NCBI GenBank assembly: GCA_035578905.1 | Contig: JAQJVL010000284.1 | Coordinates: 496,001-560,000 of the forward strand | DNA from: Stictocephala bisonia | Taxonomy: Eukaryota > Arthropoda > Insecta > Hemiptera > Membracidae | DNA: 64,000 nt | Direction of reading: 5' to 3' | Shown here: positions 10,832-21,499 of the stretch, in pieces | Numbering within the stretch: the stretch's first letter is position 1 | Layout: every line of letters begins with the position of its first letter | The notes under the pieces: generated by a model | Told to the model about the DNA's origin: nothing | Database searches by the model: none | Seen by the model: the letters and a program-made list of their open reading frames with translations, nothing else | Translations under genes and position numbers: made by a program

Positions 10832-13198
10832 TTAACACACTCCGTGCGGCTCGGTAGCGGGCTACCGATGCGGCGCCGAGCACTACACCCGACTCGGTAG
10901 CCGGCTACAGAGGGCGCCTATTATTTCCTATTGCTTCCCTGACATGCCGTTTTTCGTCGTATTAGGTTGGTACTGCGCAGCATTGTGTCTGGAATGTGTG
11001 TCGACCTTGTTGTCGCGTCAGTTTGGCATTCCCGCCAGTTTGTTCCTTCCACGCCCACGTTCTTTCGGCCGCTCTTTCTTTGTTTGTGCGCAGTGTTGTT
11101 CGAGTGATGTTTTTCTATATATTTTGTTTTTTATATACAATTGTGTTTATTTAGTGTTAACATAACGAGTCAACATAACATTCTACACATAAAATCAATT
11201 TGTGTGAGGTACAAAATATATTCTTGTTATATTTTTTCCATTCAATATTTAGTGAAATTTATTAGGTTTATAATTGTGTGTACTGGTAAATTTCTATGGA
11301 TCCAGCAATCCCCGGGCCCTCAGGGCTCCAACAAAGGGTAGATATTTCTCTTACGGATGAACGGCTTGACAGTGACACTGACGAAGATGACCCCATACAA
11401 CAAATTGTGGATTCTGGTGATTCTGACGTGTTTACTGAAGACGATGACGATCCTGATATATACACAGCAGCTCCTCAATGGACCATCACAACATCCGGAA
11501 TGCGTCCTTTACAGTTTATTAGAACTGATACACTTCTAGTCCCCGTTCCTGGCGAGGGTAAGCCAATTGATTGGTTCAATTTATTATTAGATAACGTTTT
11601 ATTAGAAGAAATTTGTAAGAACACAAATAAATATGCTTTTGAAGTATTATTCAAACCAACTCTTCAGCCTCAATCCAGAATAAATAAATGGAAGGATTTA
11701 ACTGTGGGCGAATTGAAAATTTTTATCGGATTAGTGTTACACATGGGAACAGTTAGACTAAACCGATTACAGGATTATTTGAAAACAAGTTATCTTTTTG
11801 ATTTCAAATGTTTCCGTAACAGTATGTCTAGAGATCGTTTTCTGGCTATAATGCGTTGCCTGCATTTTGTTAGACCCTCAGAATCTAGAGATAAAAGTGA
11901 ATCAATAAAAAAAATTTCACCAATTGTAGATTATTTTAATAACAAGATGATTCAAATCTATTACCCCCAAAAAGAACTTTCCATAGATGAGGCAATGATA
12001 CTGTGGCGAGGACGACTAATGTTCCGTCAGTATGTCAAAGGTAAACGACATAAATACGGTGTCAAGTTATACACCCTCTGTGAACACTAGGGCCTTTTAT
12101 TGAAATTTTTTGTTTATGCTGGATCACGTGTAGGCCATACAGAAAAGGTTGTTATGCACCTTCTAAAGGAGAAGCTTGGCAATGGTCATAGTGTCTACAT
12201 GGACAATTTTTATAATAGTTTTAGCTTGTCAGCTAGACTTCTTGCCAATAAAACATCGACCACAGGAACACTTAGACAAGACCGCAAGCACATACCACCA
12301 GAAGTAAAGACAGCAAACCTGAAGACCGGGGAAACAATTGCAAGATATGGAAACAGTGTTATGATCGGTAAGTGGAAAGATAAGCGCACTGTTTTCTATA
12401 TATCCACGGAACATGAAAATGAGATGACTGAATTTATAGATAAGAGACAGAACATAAAAGTAAAACCACTACTGATTGTGAAATACAATGCTTTTATGAG
12501 TGGGGTGGACAGAGCAGACCAAATGCTCTCTTATTATCCCTGTGAGCATAAAACAAAACATTTTGTGATGGTACAAAAAAATATTTGTACACATTATACA
12601 AATGCTCTTACTAAATTCTCATGCTCTGCACAATATGTACCAAAACAAATTGTCTTTGTATGATTACCGACTGCAGGTTATAGAATCACTGTTACCTGTG
12701 CCCGAACAAGCAATCGAGTCCGCTGGCCAGCGGCGATTGCGACAAGCTGCCCACAAATGTGTGAAGAGTAATGAACGTGACAAGAGGAATCGATTGAAGA
12801 GAAAAACATGTAGAATGTGTTGGAAGAACCACAAAAAAGATAATAAAACTGCACATCTTTGTGAAACATGTGTTGACAAGCCAGGCCTGTGTTTAGGTGA
12901 GTGCTTTGAAGCCTACCATGACAATCTGTAAAAGAAGTAGACTAAGGGTGGTTGGAAGTGTGTAATAAACACTTTTTGGTGCGGTCAAGCGAACGTTAGG
13001 GTATAGAATTTTGGGAGACAATGCGGCTCGGTAGCCGGCGACCCATGGATTATTGTGAACTGGATACCATCCAAAATTACTGAAAACATCTTTCTAACAC
13101 CATTTCCAGTGATATCTACATACAAGGTAAGATTTCATAATTTTTTTTCAGCTCCTAGGTCAAATTGGTATATTTAGCTGTAGCAGTCAATGTGTTAA
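10832..13198 (+). mobile_element. piggyBac-family transposon, nearly complete, inactive
   Basis: It is flanked by TTAA on both sides (10832-10835 and 13195-13198), the hallmark target duplication of piggyBac. The outer bases are CACACTCCGTGCGG on the left and, read inward from the right, CACATTGACTGCTA, imperfect inverted repeats of about 14 bp. A GC-rich subterminal motif, gcggctcggtagccggc, occurs near both ends (about 10846, 10896 and 13023). Internal length is about 2.36 kb, normal for an autonomous piggyBac. The single transposase gene is interrupted. Confidence 0.88.
11296..12931 (+). pseudogene. piggyBac transposase with one amber codon and one frameshift
   Basis: A DDD-type transposase of about 545 codons that would excise and insert at TTAA. 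The order is: an acidic N-terminus (TDEDDPIQQI), the DDE_Tnp_1_7 core, then a cysteine-rich C-terminal finger. All three catalytic aspartates are visible: in LSIDEAM (about 11985), YMDNFYNS (about 12200) and SGVDRADQ (about 12505). The finger is CRMCWKNH, HLCETC and CLGECFEAYH (12810-12925). Defects: an in-frame TAG at 12088-12090 in the conserved LCE-GL region, and a one-base-type frameshift at roughly 12550-12575, after which reading resumes as WYKKIF and KLSLYDYRLQVIESLL. The start ATG at 11296 gives MDPAIPGPS. Both lesions look like single mutations, so the copy is recent. Confidence 0.9.
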
Positions 13199-13350
13199 CA
13201 AATGGAGTCATCACTACTTTGGACCACACTCAGCATGATGACAAATGGCGTCATCACTATTTTGGACTGCACTCATTATGATGACAAATGGTGTCATCAC
13301 TAATTTGAAGGCGGCAAATGGCATCACCATTACTTTGGACCACATATATT
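13199..13350 (+). repeat. ~43-bp tandem repeat, right part
   Basis: Three to four units of acaaatggcgtcatcacta followed by ttttggactgcactca, with decay toward the right. Continuation of the array at 10741-10831. Confidence 0.7.
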
Positions 13351-13570
13351 GATCAAAGAGTTTTTTCATCTCATCCAGTGGAAAGATTGTTGTATGTAAT
13401 TCCGTATTGAAACAAATGTGCTGTAATGGTAGCTTGGTCAAGAGATAATCCCAAGGAAATTCATCAACGACCCCTGCAAGCGAAAGGGTTACTGTATGGT
13501 ATTGTGTTGCACGTTTTGGAGTGATTAGGCCATCCATATTTTGTTGAAGATCAAACCAGTGCAACAGTTA
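13214..13570 (-). pseudogene. Possible LTR-retrotransposon gag-like remnant
   Basis: The minus-strand frame starts HWFDLQQNMDGLITPKRAT and continues YHTVTLSLAGVVDEF and ELHTTIFPL. The spacing of the aromatic, Ile-Thr, Tyr and Leu residues followed by an acidic stretch is like the capsid start of insect Ty3/gypsy Gag proteins. The C-terminal third is just translation of the 43-bp tandem repeat. No protease, RT or LTR was found nearby. The resemblance is weak. Confidence 0.35.
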
Positions 13571-14130
13571 GTGTGAATGCAGAGCTCATCTGATGAAGTC
13601 ACAGGTGATTTAATTTGACGATGAGATGGTGTAGTCGTTATGGTGGAAGCAAAGTCTGCACAGCATTTCAGTTTTATTTATTTCTTTTCGTATAACTATC
13701 TTGTGATTGAATGCTCATAGATTTTAAATCAATCCACCATCAGATTTACTCATGATGATAGCTAAAAATTTAATGTGAAATAAAAATTATTGTTCTCACC
13801 TAACGCACACATAAAACTGAGGAAAATGTATACCTAGACCCAGAAGTTCTTTTGAACTGACTTGTGAAGTTATAAATTTCCGTAAAGTATGATATGTCAT
13901 ACACTTTTTAGTCACCTTAGTAAAACAAAGCATATTATCTATGCAGCAATCCTTTATTATTCAACATTCAATCAAATTTGGAGGAATCAATTTTCTTTAA
14001 CAGAATTCTTTCATAATTCAATTGTTTCTTATTTTAGTTAGTGGAACTAAAATTTAGTTTTATGAAATAAAAATGAGCAACAACAATGACTATGCGCAAT
14101 GGTTGCAACACATATTATGCAATTATACAC
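13571..14130. other. Non-coding stretch
   Basis: AT-rich; no feature recognised. Confidence 0.4.
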
Positions 14131-14345
14131 AAATAAATTTCCCATCCAATGTCAAGTTTTGAATCTCAAAATATCTGCTGTTTTTGTGGTTCATTGGGGA
14201 GCACTAGTGTAGTCCCATGTAAAAGTAATGCAGTTTAAATCAGCAGTGGTTGTGGGCCTCAATAACAAACAAAATTACGGCACAAATATTTCTATTAGAT
14301 GGAATATCTATTGTAGGTGTATATAATCAAGGCTATTACATATAT
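14131..14345 (+). repeat. Interspersed repeat, family C (ctgtttttgtggtycattg), copy 1
   Basis: About 200 bp with the blocks ctgctgtttttgtggttcat, tagtgtagtcccatgtaa and a run of cagctg-like hexamers. Related blocks occur at 51715-51915 (+), 21510-21700 (-), 21710-21900 (-) and, more decayed, 61150-61275. It is non-coding and its class is unknown. Confidence 0.55.
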
Positions 14346-14615
14346 AAGAGTGAAACATTACTTATCTTTCTGACAATGAACTGTCTAACACAGGGTGATT
14401 CAATTAGGTTTTCTATCTGGTGTGATCAGCTGATCTCAGCTGGGATTGTCACTCAAGCAAGATGATCGTGGAGCTGTCCCGGTGTTTAATTTTTCTTCAG
14501 TATTAAGGGTTGGTTTATTTTAAGTACAACGGGTGTGGCAAAAGTCAGTAAATTGCTAAAGGCCAGTGAGCAGCATTTTGATCTCTTAGTGTTTTGTTCA
14601 GTGACTCTTCTTATC

Positions 14616-15183
14616 CAGGGCTGGATTTATGATTTTGCCGCCTAAGGGCTATCTCGATTTCGCCACCTTTAGAGCATTCCAATCTAATAATATAATAAAT
14701 AAATATATTCTAAACCATTATTTTGTACAAGGGTACAAAATAAGCTCAGTAGGTGCGGTGCAATTTGCAGAAGCCGGCCCTCAAAAAAAAAGGTACACAA
14801 CAACAACAGTAAAAACACACAACACTTCCTGTGATTCTGTGAGTAAGACGGTTAAGTTGATTTACCTGACAGTTGTAGGTAAACCTAACCTGCCGCTCCG
14901 CTTCAATGCCTGAAGCGCTAGTGGCAACACTTACGCATTGCATTGACATTCATATTTTGAATTTTAATTTTGAGGACAGTTTTTCATTTTTATTAATTTA
15001 ATTTTTACTACGTTAATGAACAGCATTTTACCGTGGACGGACGATGTACCCATTAAAGGAGAGAAATGAATATTAGTAAATCTTTAATTATAATTTTTTT
15101 ATATCACCACTGAAAAGTTCATGTTAAAAATTGCCGCTTTTTAAAATCTGCCGCTTCGGGCTATATCCTGTCAAGCCCCCCTG
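14616..15183 (+). mobile_element. Probable non-autonomous hAT-like insertion
   Basis: The left end cagggctggatttatgattt and the right end, read inward, caggggggcttgacagga are similar but imperfect, and both are followed by a gccgc-rich motif. A related left end (cagaggcagatttgcagata, then tgccgccc) lies at about 22148. No matching 8-bp duplication was found, so the boundaries are uncertain. Short frames inside do not match a transposase. Confidence 0.4.
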
Positions 15184-15374
15184 TAAATATGGCTTTTTTT
15201 TATCAAATACCCAACAAACTTTAGGAGGTGTTTCTTAAGATCAAAATAATGCAAAGATTATATGTCAGTTGTAGTAGACATACAATCTTTCTGTCAGGGG
15301 GCTAAAACATTCAGTTCTGTTTAAATCCATGTGGTTTGTGTTTTAAGTGTTTTCTAGACGATTGAGCTTTTCTA

Positions 15375-15555
15375 AATGCTAACTTCAAGGAATGGATAGA
15401 AGAAAGAGGAATTACTGAGTGGCCTGCTAGGTCTCTGAACTTAACTCCATTTGATTTTGGTATGTGGGGACTGTTAAAAGATAAAGTGTTTTTGGTAAAA
15501 CCTGAAAGTTTAGAACAATAGATGGTAAAAAAGGTAATTTTGTACCCTCTATTGT
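15375..15555 (+). pseudogene. Mariner/Tc1-type (DDE_3) transposase fragment
   Basis: The plus-strand translation gives FKEWIEERGITEWPARSLNL followed by TPFDFGMWGLLKDKVF and KPESLEQ, then a stop. WPARSxxLTPxDFxxWGxLKDKV is the region around the last catalytic acidic residue of IS630/Tc1/mariner transposases (normally RSPDLTPLDFFLWG). Asp of the usual PDL is replaced by Asn here (SLNLTP). Only about 60 codons remain. Confidence 0.7.
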
Positions 15556-15822
15556 TAAATACAACCAATCAGGACAATACCAATAGTATAACAATGGAGC
15601 TCAGAACAACTAAAAGAGTTGGTATCTAAAAATGTTTATACCACAGCAAAATGTGGGAATCAGTGGTGAAAACGTTCATAAATTATATAAACAGTAAAGG
15701 TGGCTAATTATTTGTTTACGGCAGTTTCTCTAACAGGTAAACAAAAATAATTCTGAAAGTTATGTAACATAAAAATTATAGATAAGCTGATTTTTCAGTT
15801 AACTGACTTTTGCCGTGCTCTA

Positions 15823-16397
15823 TACATGCCACAAAAGCCAACAATCTATCAAATAGAGATTAGGAAGTATTTTATATATATATTATATATAAGGTAGCAT
15901 TAGCAAAAGGGTCCTACTATTACAACCAGCCAATGTTGGGATTGGTTATAATGAGTATTCACTCATTGAAGGCTGCGAAGTAAACTTTACAGCTTAAGCA
16001 GCTATAATTTAGGAACATCAACACTTATAAATAAGTTCTATTTGAAGTGCATAGTTGAACGTTCCTCAGGATGTAAAAAGAAATAGAAGAGTTGAATAAA
16101 TAATTATTGAGGATTAGAATAAAAAGTTGCCAAACTGATAAACCCTGGGTCATTGAGATAAGTATTAAGTTAGCTCTCATTTATTCTATTCTCAGTTATA
16201 ACAACCTAAACTGTAGCTTGAAGATGTTCCTGTAATCTATACTGATGATAGAATCTCAGTAAAAATGGGTTGGTCTGAGCTGGCAAGGGAACGGTATGTT
16301 ACTTTGGCACTTCCTCCCAATAAAAGCCCTGCAAAACTGTATTTTTTCCTATCTGGTTCATTATTTTAATTTATTAGTTGTTTTCAATAATTCAATA
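15823..16397. other. Non-coding stretch
   Basis: Contains a short TA-rich palindrome at about 15872-15892; no gene recognised. Confidence 0.4.
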
Positions 16398-16848
16398 GTC
16401 GGCACTAGTGGTGCAGTGCCGTAACTCAGCTACTTGGGGAAAAAGTGGTTGAGAAGACTATAGGCAATAAATTCTATGCTTGGTCCTTTAAATACCAACA
16501 CGGCGTCCGCTCAATGATTGCCATCACCGTGGACACTAATAGAGAAGTCTGGGTTGTCCGTGTTGTATAGTAGTTTAGGTTCAGATGTTATTTAGGGAGG
16601 AGAACCGAGTGTCAGGCTTGTCAGTTAGCTGAAAATCAAACGAACACTATGTGGTTCGGATTCCATGTGAAGCTGTAGGTCCCTTAGTTACCCTGGCTAT
16701 TGGGCTATTAATAAAGAGCTCTTTCTGAGGAACATTCGATCTTTATGAAAAATTACTACACTCACTCATCTACACTCATCACACTCATTCGCCTCTCATA
16801 CTCGCCCATATCTTGACGATCGGCATCTTAGTAATGAATAATAACATC
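16398..16848 (+). repeat. SINE-like repeat, family A, copy 2
   Basis: Begins gtcggcactagtggtgcagt and ends cttgacgatcggcatcttag, then taatgaataata. Collinear with 5291-5740, including the gtggttcggattccat T-arm-like block. Confidence 0.72.
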
Positions 16849-17253
16849 TTTTGAACATGAATAAGCTAACAGTATATACTTATTGCTGTTTATTAAATTT
16901 CTAATTAATCATATAAAGAAAATCAGTTGTAATTTTTTTTATTTCATAAAATGTGATAAAGTCAAAATATAAGTTATGATATTTAATTGAATATTTATTT
17001 TTAATTGAAAACAATTTTTTTAAGTTTATTTCTATATTACAACAATACAAACAGATTTAAAAGATTTTAATAATCGAGTCATAAGTAATTAATTAAGAGT
17101 GATACATATATATTTATGCTAGTAAACCAACGCACAAAAGTAGTAATTTAAAAATATGTCTGTATAACACTATTAAAAATTTGTTCTAAAAATTGGTCCC
17201 ATTGAGGTACTCAAAAGTGGAAAATATTAAAGAAAAAAGTGAATAATATTGGT
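16849..17253. other. 3' flank of the minus-strand gene, AT-rich
   Basis: Minus-strand AATAAA-type signals (TTTATT on plus, e.g. about 17026) could serve polyadenylation of the gene ending at 17254. Nothing else seen. Confidence 0.35.
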
Positions 17254-18027
17254 TTATAAAATAGGAAAATTTTCTTTTACGTCCAGTTTTGAAATTGCCG
17301 AAATATGCCCGTCTACCATATATTTAGGAACTTCAAACTGTGGCCACATTAAACGTGGAACATTTCTAATGTTATAGTTTTTATATCCAACATCATAATG
17401 GCCTTTATTTCCTACATCACTAGCCTCAACACGATTGTTTTTATGACAATTTTCAATATTGACATTGAACTCAGTGGCTAATCTGTTTAAATGACATAAT
17501 CTTTCTTCAATAAATTCCAGTTCTTTGGTACATCGAGAACTAAGGTCTGACAGTGAGTGTTTCATCATATTTAGAGATATTTGCTTGTTTGAATGGAACT
17601 GAAGAAGATTTAATCTCTCCTTTTGGTCATGGTCTTTGGGAAAGTTTGTCACAAACTTATTGAAGCTTAAATACGCTCCTTCAGTAGAACTTGAACTATT
17701 ATTACAGAGTGAATTATTTGAAAGTGAAAAGTAATGGAAATATTCGTTCTTATTTTCATTATTTAAGATACTATTTTCTGAATTGTTAGAAGAATCAGGT
17801 GGTGTTTCATCGAAAGTGAATGATTTTATTGAACTTTCTTCACTACCAAGGTTACTTTCCTCATATTTCACTTTTTCTTTAAGAGCGTCTATTTTTCTTT
17901 GCATCACTTCCATTTTAGTTCTTAAATAATCATGGTTGTCATATTTTTCTTCAATTACAGTCTTATTTTCCTCAAATATAATGTCAGATTTTATGTCCTG
18001 GTTGTTATTATTTTCTTTTTGTACCAT
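17254..18027 (-). CDS. Hypothetical coiled-coil protein, single exon, 257 aa
   Basis: An uninterrupted frame from ATG at 18027 to a stop at 17254. The sequence is rich in Asn, Ser and Glu. A heptad-like segment at residues 35-57 (YLRTKMEVMQRKIDALKEK) predicts a short coiled coil. A low-complexity acidic/Ser/Asn region (about 58-115) follows, then a second helical, possibly coiled region at about 150-190 (MMKHSLSDLSSRCTKELEF). The C-terminal segment NVPRLMWPQFEVPKYMVDG is proline- and aromatic-rich and looks like a conserved tail. There is no signal peptide or membrane segment, so cytoplasmic or nuclear location is inferred. It lies head-to-head with the protease-like gene at 18316, so the two may share a promoter. 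Its AT-rich codon use matches the background, but a 257-codon frame is far longer than chance here. Family not recognised. Confidence 0.65.
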   Translation of the reverse strand: MVQKENNNNQDIKSDIIFEENKTVIEEKYDNHDYLRTKMEVMQRKIDALKEKVKYEESNLGSEESSIKSFTFDETPPDSSNNSENSILNNENKNEYFHYFSLSNNSLCNNSSSSTEGAYLSFNKFVTNFPKDHDQKERLNLLQFHSNKQISLNMMKHSLSDLSSRCTKELEFIEERLCHLNRLATEFNVNIENCHKNNRVEASDVGNKGHYDVGYKNYNIRNVPRLMWPQFEVPKYMVDGHISAISKLDVKENFPIL

Positions 18028-18315
18028 TATTATTGTTTAAAACTTTGGCCTCTTTTAAACGTGAAATAATATCAGTAAATTTACTAAATTAATTTTTTAG
18101 GTTCTGTTTAAAAAATGCACCTATTTGCACAGTAGGGTTAGGTCAAAATATAAACAATGATATTGTTATACATTTTAGAATCAACTGTTTGTTTTAACTT
18201 TGTTTATTATATTTTTAATTAACCTAGTGTTCCATTTAGACTGTGTTGTTTGGAAACTTTCCTATCATCTGGAATTTGTCTGATATATGCAAACCTTCAT
18301 AACCTATATTTAAGT
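18028..18315. promoter_or_regulatory. Putative bidirectional promoter region
   Basis: 288 bp between the two divergent start codons at 18027 (-) and 18316 (+). AT-rich; no convincing TATA or initiator can be named. Inferred from the gene arrangement only. Confidence 0.3.
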
Positions 18316-19269
18316 ATGTTACAGTCATACTTATATTTTGTACAATCAGTCCTACTATTTCATTTTTTACCAGAAGTTTTAGGGGTTTTTCAGAATTCAC
18401 TATCCAAATATTCCTATATTGTTTTAATTGAACTTAACCACAAGGAAACTTACTGTACTGGGGCTCTAATCACCCCACTTTGGGTGCTCACTGCAGCTCA
18501 CTGTGTTAATGGAGAGGTTGATGATCAAATAAACGTTTATATTGGTAATACCAGCCAACTAACCAACGTCACAGAAGAAATCATTCAAGAAAGGACCAGC
18601 AGTTTTTACAGAGTTCCCTACAGTTATACTCTATCACAGGATTCTGGTGTGTCCGATTTAGCTGTTATCAAACTGCAGAAAGAGTTTAATCATGGGCCTG
18701 GACTAAAGTTAGCTCCAATTATGACTTCAGTTTCTTCAATTTCAGAAATGAAGTGTCAAGTTGTTGGATACAATGTCAGTAAATACTTAGCAAATTCTGA
18801 TTCAATTTCAGAAATGGATTTATTAGAATACGATATCATGGTTCAAAGAGAATGTATCAATAACGATGAAGTGGTGGTAGGAAGTAATTTAAAACACCGC
18901 AGTTGGATCTGCCAAGAAGACCAAACCATTTTTGAAAATCTGTTTGCAGAATCTGGAGTACTGCTATTTTGCAAGGGCACAAATTCTTATTTGTCTTTGT
19001 TAGGAGTAGCTGCAGGGAAGTATCATTCGATCCTTGGTATCCCTGCTGAAAAACACAAACACAATCCGTTGATTTTTACTGACATTTGTCCATACCTATC
19101 ATGGTTACGTTCAATTCTTGGGCCCATATTAATACCCAGCCCAGGTAAATTGGGAGCTGAGTGTTACATATACTCCCATCAGAATGCTCTTGCATTGTCA
19201 CAATACACCATTTATACTTGTGTATTTTTTACCTTTTTGTGGATGAGTAAATTTGATTTTACTACATAA
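18316..19269 (+). CDS. Trypsin-fold serine protease homologue, probably atypical or inactive
   Basis: A single-exon frame encoding 317 aa from ATG 18316. An in-frame TTG at 18250 is less likely as start. The first ~21 residues (LYFVQSVLLFHFLPEVLG) are a likely signal peptide. The chymotrypsin-like domain shows the disulphide Cys before CTGALITPLWVLTAAHC with catalytic His, then SDLAVIKL with catalytic Asp. The usual GDSGGP around the catalytic Ser is AESGVLLFC. Ser and the next Gly remain, but Gly193 is Ala, Asp194 is Glu, and the second Gly and Pro are lost. There is also no R/K-IVGG activation site. The oxyanion hole and zymogen salt bridge should therefore be impaired, suggesting a serine protease homologue with a binding or regulatory role. 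A hydrophobic stretch (YTIYTCVFFTFLW) near the C-terminus may anchor it. An AATAAA lies at about 19346. Confidence 0.82.
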   Translation: MLQSYLYFVQSVLLFHFLPEVLGVFQNSLSKYSYIVLIELNHKETYCTGALITPLWVLTAAHCVNGEVDDQINVYIGNTSQLTNVTEEIIQERTSSFYRVPYSYTLSQDSGVSDLAVIKLQKEFNHGPGLKLAPIMTSVSSISEMKCQVVGYNVSKYLANSDSISEMDLLEYDIMVQRECINNDEVVVGSNLKHRSWICQEDQTIFENLFAESGVLLFCKGTNSYLSLLGVAAGKYHSILGIPAEKHKHNPLIFTDICPYLSWLRSILGPILIPSPGKLGAECYIYSHQNALALSQYTIYTCVFFTFLWMSKFDFTT

Positions 19270-19649
19270 GCAGTTTATACTTTAATTTGCTGAAAAAGAG
19301 TAAAATACTGTGTCAAAGTTTAAAATAATTTAATACACCAAAGAAATAAAATAAATTATTAGTAATTAACAATATTAGGTAAATTATGACATTATTGACT
19401 TTTTGTACCTAGCAACAAAATTAATGAATCTAAACTAAATATTAAACTTATTGTAAGTTGTAATTGAGGATTGTTTTGACTTTTTATAAATAATTAAAAA
19501 TTTCTAATAAAGTAATATACAACTAACCAAAAACATGTTAAAAGTCTTTATAAATGAAAAATATGAATTCACTCATTATTGAATTGTTTTTTATATACTA
19601 TTCAAACATCATTGTAAAAAAAAAAAATGACTTATGTGGTATAACTTCG

Positions 19650-19960
19650 TTGGCATATAAACAAATTTGATTTTTATTGCTATTGATGTGGTCAATTATG
19701 TTCGGCAGTCCGCTCAAGTAGCAGATAAATAGTAGTGGCTCAAGTATTGAGCCCTGTGGGACCCCACACCTGACTACGAGTTGAAGAATTGCATTAGCAT
19801 ATTTTATTTTTTGAAACGTGTAATCTCTACGTACTGCCGTCTATTGTCCAAATATGATTTCATCCATTTTAAGCAAACACCTTTTATTCCAAATTTTTAA
19901 AATTGATCAAATATCGATAAATCCATAAACATACCGGCCACTTTTTGTTTATTGTTTATA
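19650..19960 (-). pseudogene. LINE reverse transcriptase fragment
   Basis: The minus-strand translation gives CLKWMKSYLDNRRQYVEI, a decayed stretch with stops, then RCGVPQGSILEPLLFICYLS followed by GLPNIIDH. This is the RT region from the SYLxNRxQ helix through the VPQGSILGPLLF motif of jockey/I-type LINEs. The usual Gly of ILGPLLF is Glu here. The catalytic YADD box is missing. It is not close to the LINE at 6616, so a second family. Confidence 0.75.
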
Positions 19961-20335
19961 GAGTCTGTCAACAGCTTGTTCACCAACAAAGCTGTTGATG
20001 TTGTTAAATTAATTGATGTAAGGTATTTTTTTAAAGCTATTTCAATCTCTTCAGTGTATGTGTTTCAAAGCTGAAGTATTATTTAAAATAGATAAAAACG
20101 GTTAAATAAGTAAAACACATCCTAAATGAGGAGGATACTGCCATATTGTTAATACTTATCTAGTCAAACTGATGGGAAACAAAATGTGCTTGATGAACTT
20201 TGACCTCTTCTGGCTTACCACTAAGGTTCTCAAAACAGTACAGGTTACATTGAGCCCAGAGCTTCTATGAATATTTAATTGCAGAAGCCAGTTCATTTTA
20301 GAATCATGGGTTTAGCAGGAAGTCATTTCACCTGT

Positions 20336-20339
<4 letters not shown>

Positions 20340-20406
<67 letters not shown>
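20340..20406. repeat. (AT)n microsatellite
   Basis: About 33 uninterrupted AT dinucleotides. Confidence 0.95.
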
Positions 20407-20409
<3 letters not shown>

Positions 20410-21425
20410 CCAAATACCACTCACTCACTAATCACTGTTTCTCGAAAACCACTAAACCTTCAAGGCTGAAATGTTGTAGGATGATTGGTCTTATATTGTA
20501 GGTGTGCAATAAGAAGGGATTTTGAAAAGTTCTTCATAGTTCCGAAATGGCAGCCTTTTTTACCCCCAAAACTATTCCAATGTATTTCTTATAAGAAAAT
20601 CACAAAAAAAGTAGTATTTCTGAACTAACTTGAGAAAAATCTCGAGTAAAAGTTTCAAACCTTCACAGTTCTATATATGTAACAAACGTGCACCTTATCC
20701 ATGAATTTCAGCTTAAAAACAAAAATTTAGGGTATTGGGGAAAAAAACTGAAATTGTAGGAAATAAAACGTTTTTTAAAACTGAACTTATCTACTCAAGT
20801 GGGATATCAAATTAAAGCTATTTTTCTTCTGAATCCAAATATACCACCAGATTTGGAAAAGGGAAATTAATAAGAGGTGTATGAAAAAACTCCAAAAATA
20901 AAACAAAAAGATAATACTAAAACAAAAGGGTAATACTAAAATAAAAGGGTAATACTAAAAGTGGAGTATCAAACTGTAGGTATTTGTCTCCTAAAAAACA
21001 TCATGTATCATTGTATTTTGGAAGAGGCAAAGTTTAAGGGCTTTCTCTGCCCCTCCCCAAAAAATATGCTCTAAAACCCAAAATTGGGTAATGTTTAATA
21101 TCTGAGTGGGGTATCAAATTGAAGTTATTCTCTTAAATACTAATTTAACATAAGATTTTAGAAAGCCCGATCTTTAGGGGGTCCACTGCTCCCAAAAACC
21201 AAAATTCGTGGTCAAACTAGTTAACAGTCCTGGCGATTAGTAAGCCGATTTTCCTCACGAGGCTACATGCCGAGATCCATAAATGGGACTGTAGCAGAGT
21301 GCCTTGGTAAGGCTGCAGGTCGAGTTACACAAAGGGCTTAAAAATAGAGAGTTCCCAGGCAAGGCCGAAGCCCAAACTTACCTCTCGAGCATAGCGTGAA
21401 ACGTGCAGGGGTGTCCCCTAGTATA
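20407..21425 (-). repeat. Interspersed repeat, family D, long copy
   Basis: On the minus strand it starts tactaggggacacccctgca and ends in agtgagtgagtggtatttgg, followed by the AT tract. The same start occurs at 31547 (+). The body contains several tandem-like lines (aaagggtaatactaaaa repeated at 20920-20960). No coding capacity; class unknown, possibly a non-autonomous rolling-circle or similar element. Confidence 0.5.
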
Positions 21426-21499
21426 AACATAATTAGTTGGTAGACTCCTATGTGTTTATTTTACTAATTAATGGTTTAGTAAAACCCTTGACATTATTA

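Larger units (their letters stand above)
14527..15820 (+). mobile_element. Tc1/mariner-type element, decayed, with a nested insertion
   Basis: Terminal repeats read TA-caacgggtgtggcaaaagtc on the left (TA at 14525-14526) and, from the right, TA-gagcacggcaaaagtcag (TA at 15821-15822). Ends of the form GGTGTnnCAAAAGTC next to a TA duplication are typical of mariner-like elements. A transposase fragment in the same orientation lies at 15375-15555. The block 14616-15183 appears to be a separate insertion. Confidence 0.6.

Noticed and set aside
10944..11165. 73-aa frame upstream of the piggyBac transposase
   Set aside because: Lies in the element's 5' leader, has no family signature and is not needed for piggyBac.
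11268..11539. Short frames overlapping the piggyBac transposase (also 12229-12414 and 12664-12879)
   Set aside because: Out-of-frame shadows of the transposase.
14629..14949. Frames of 67-94 aa on both strands
   Set aside because: They fall within the non-autonomous insertion 14616-15183 and match no protein family.
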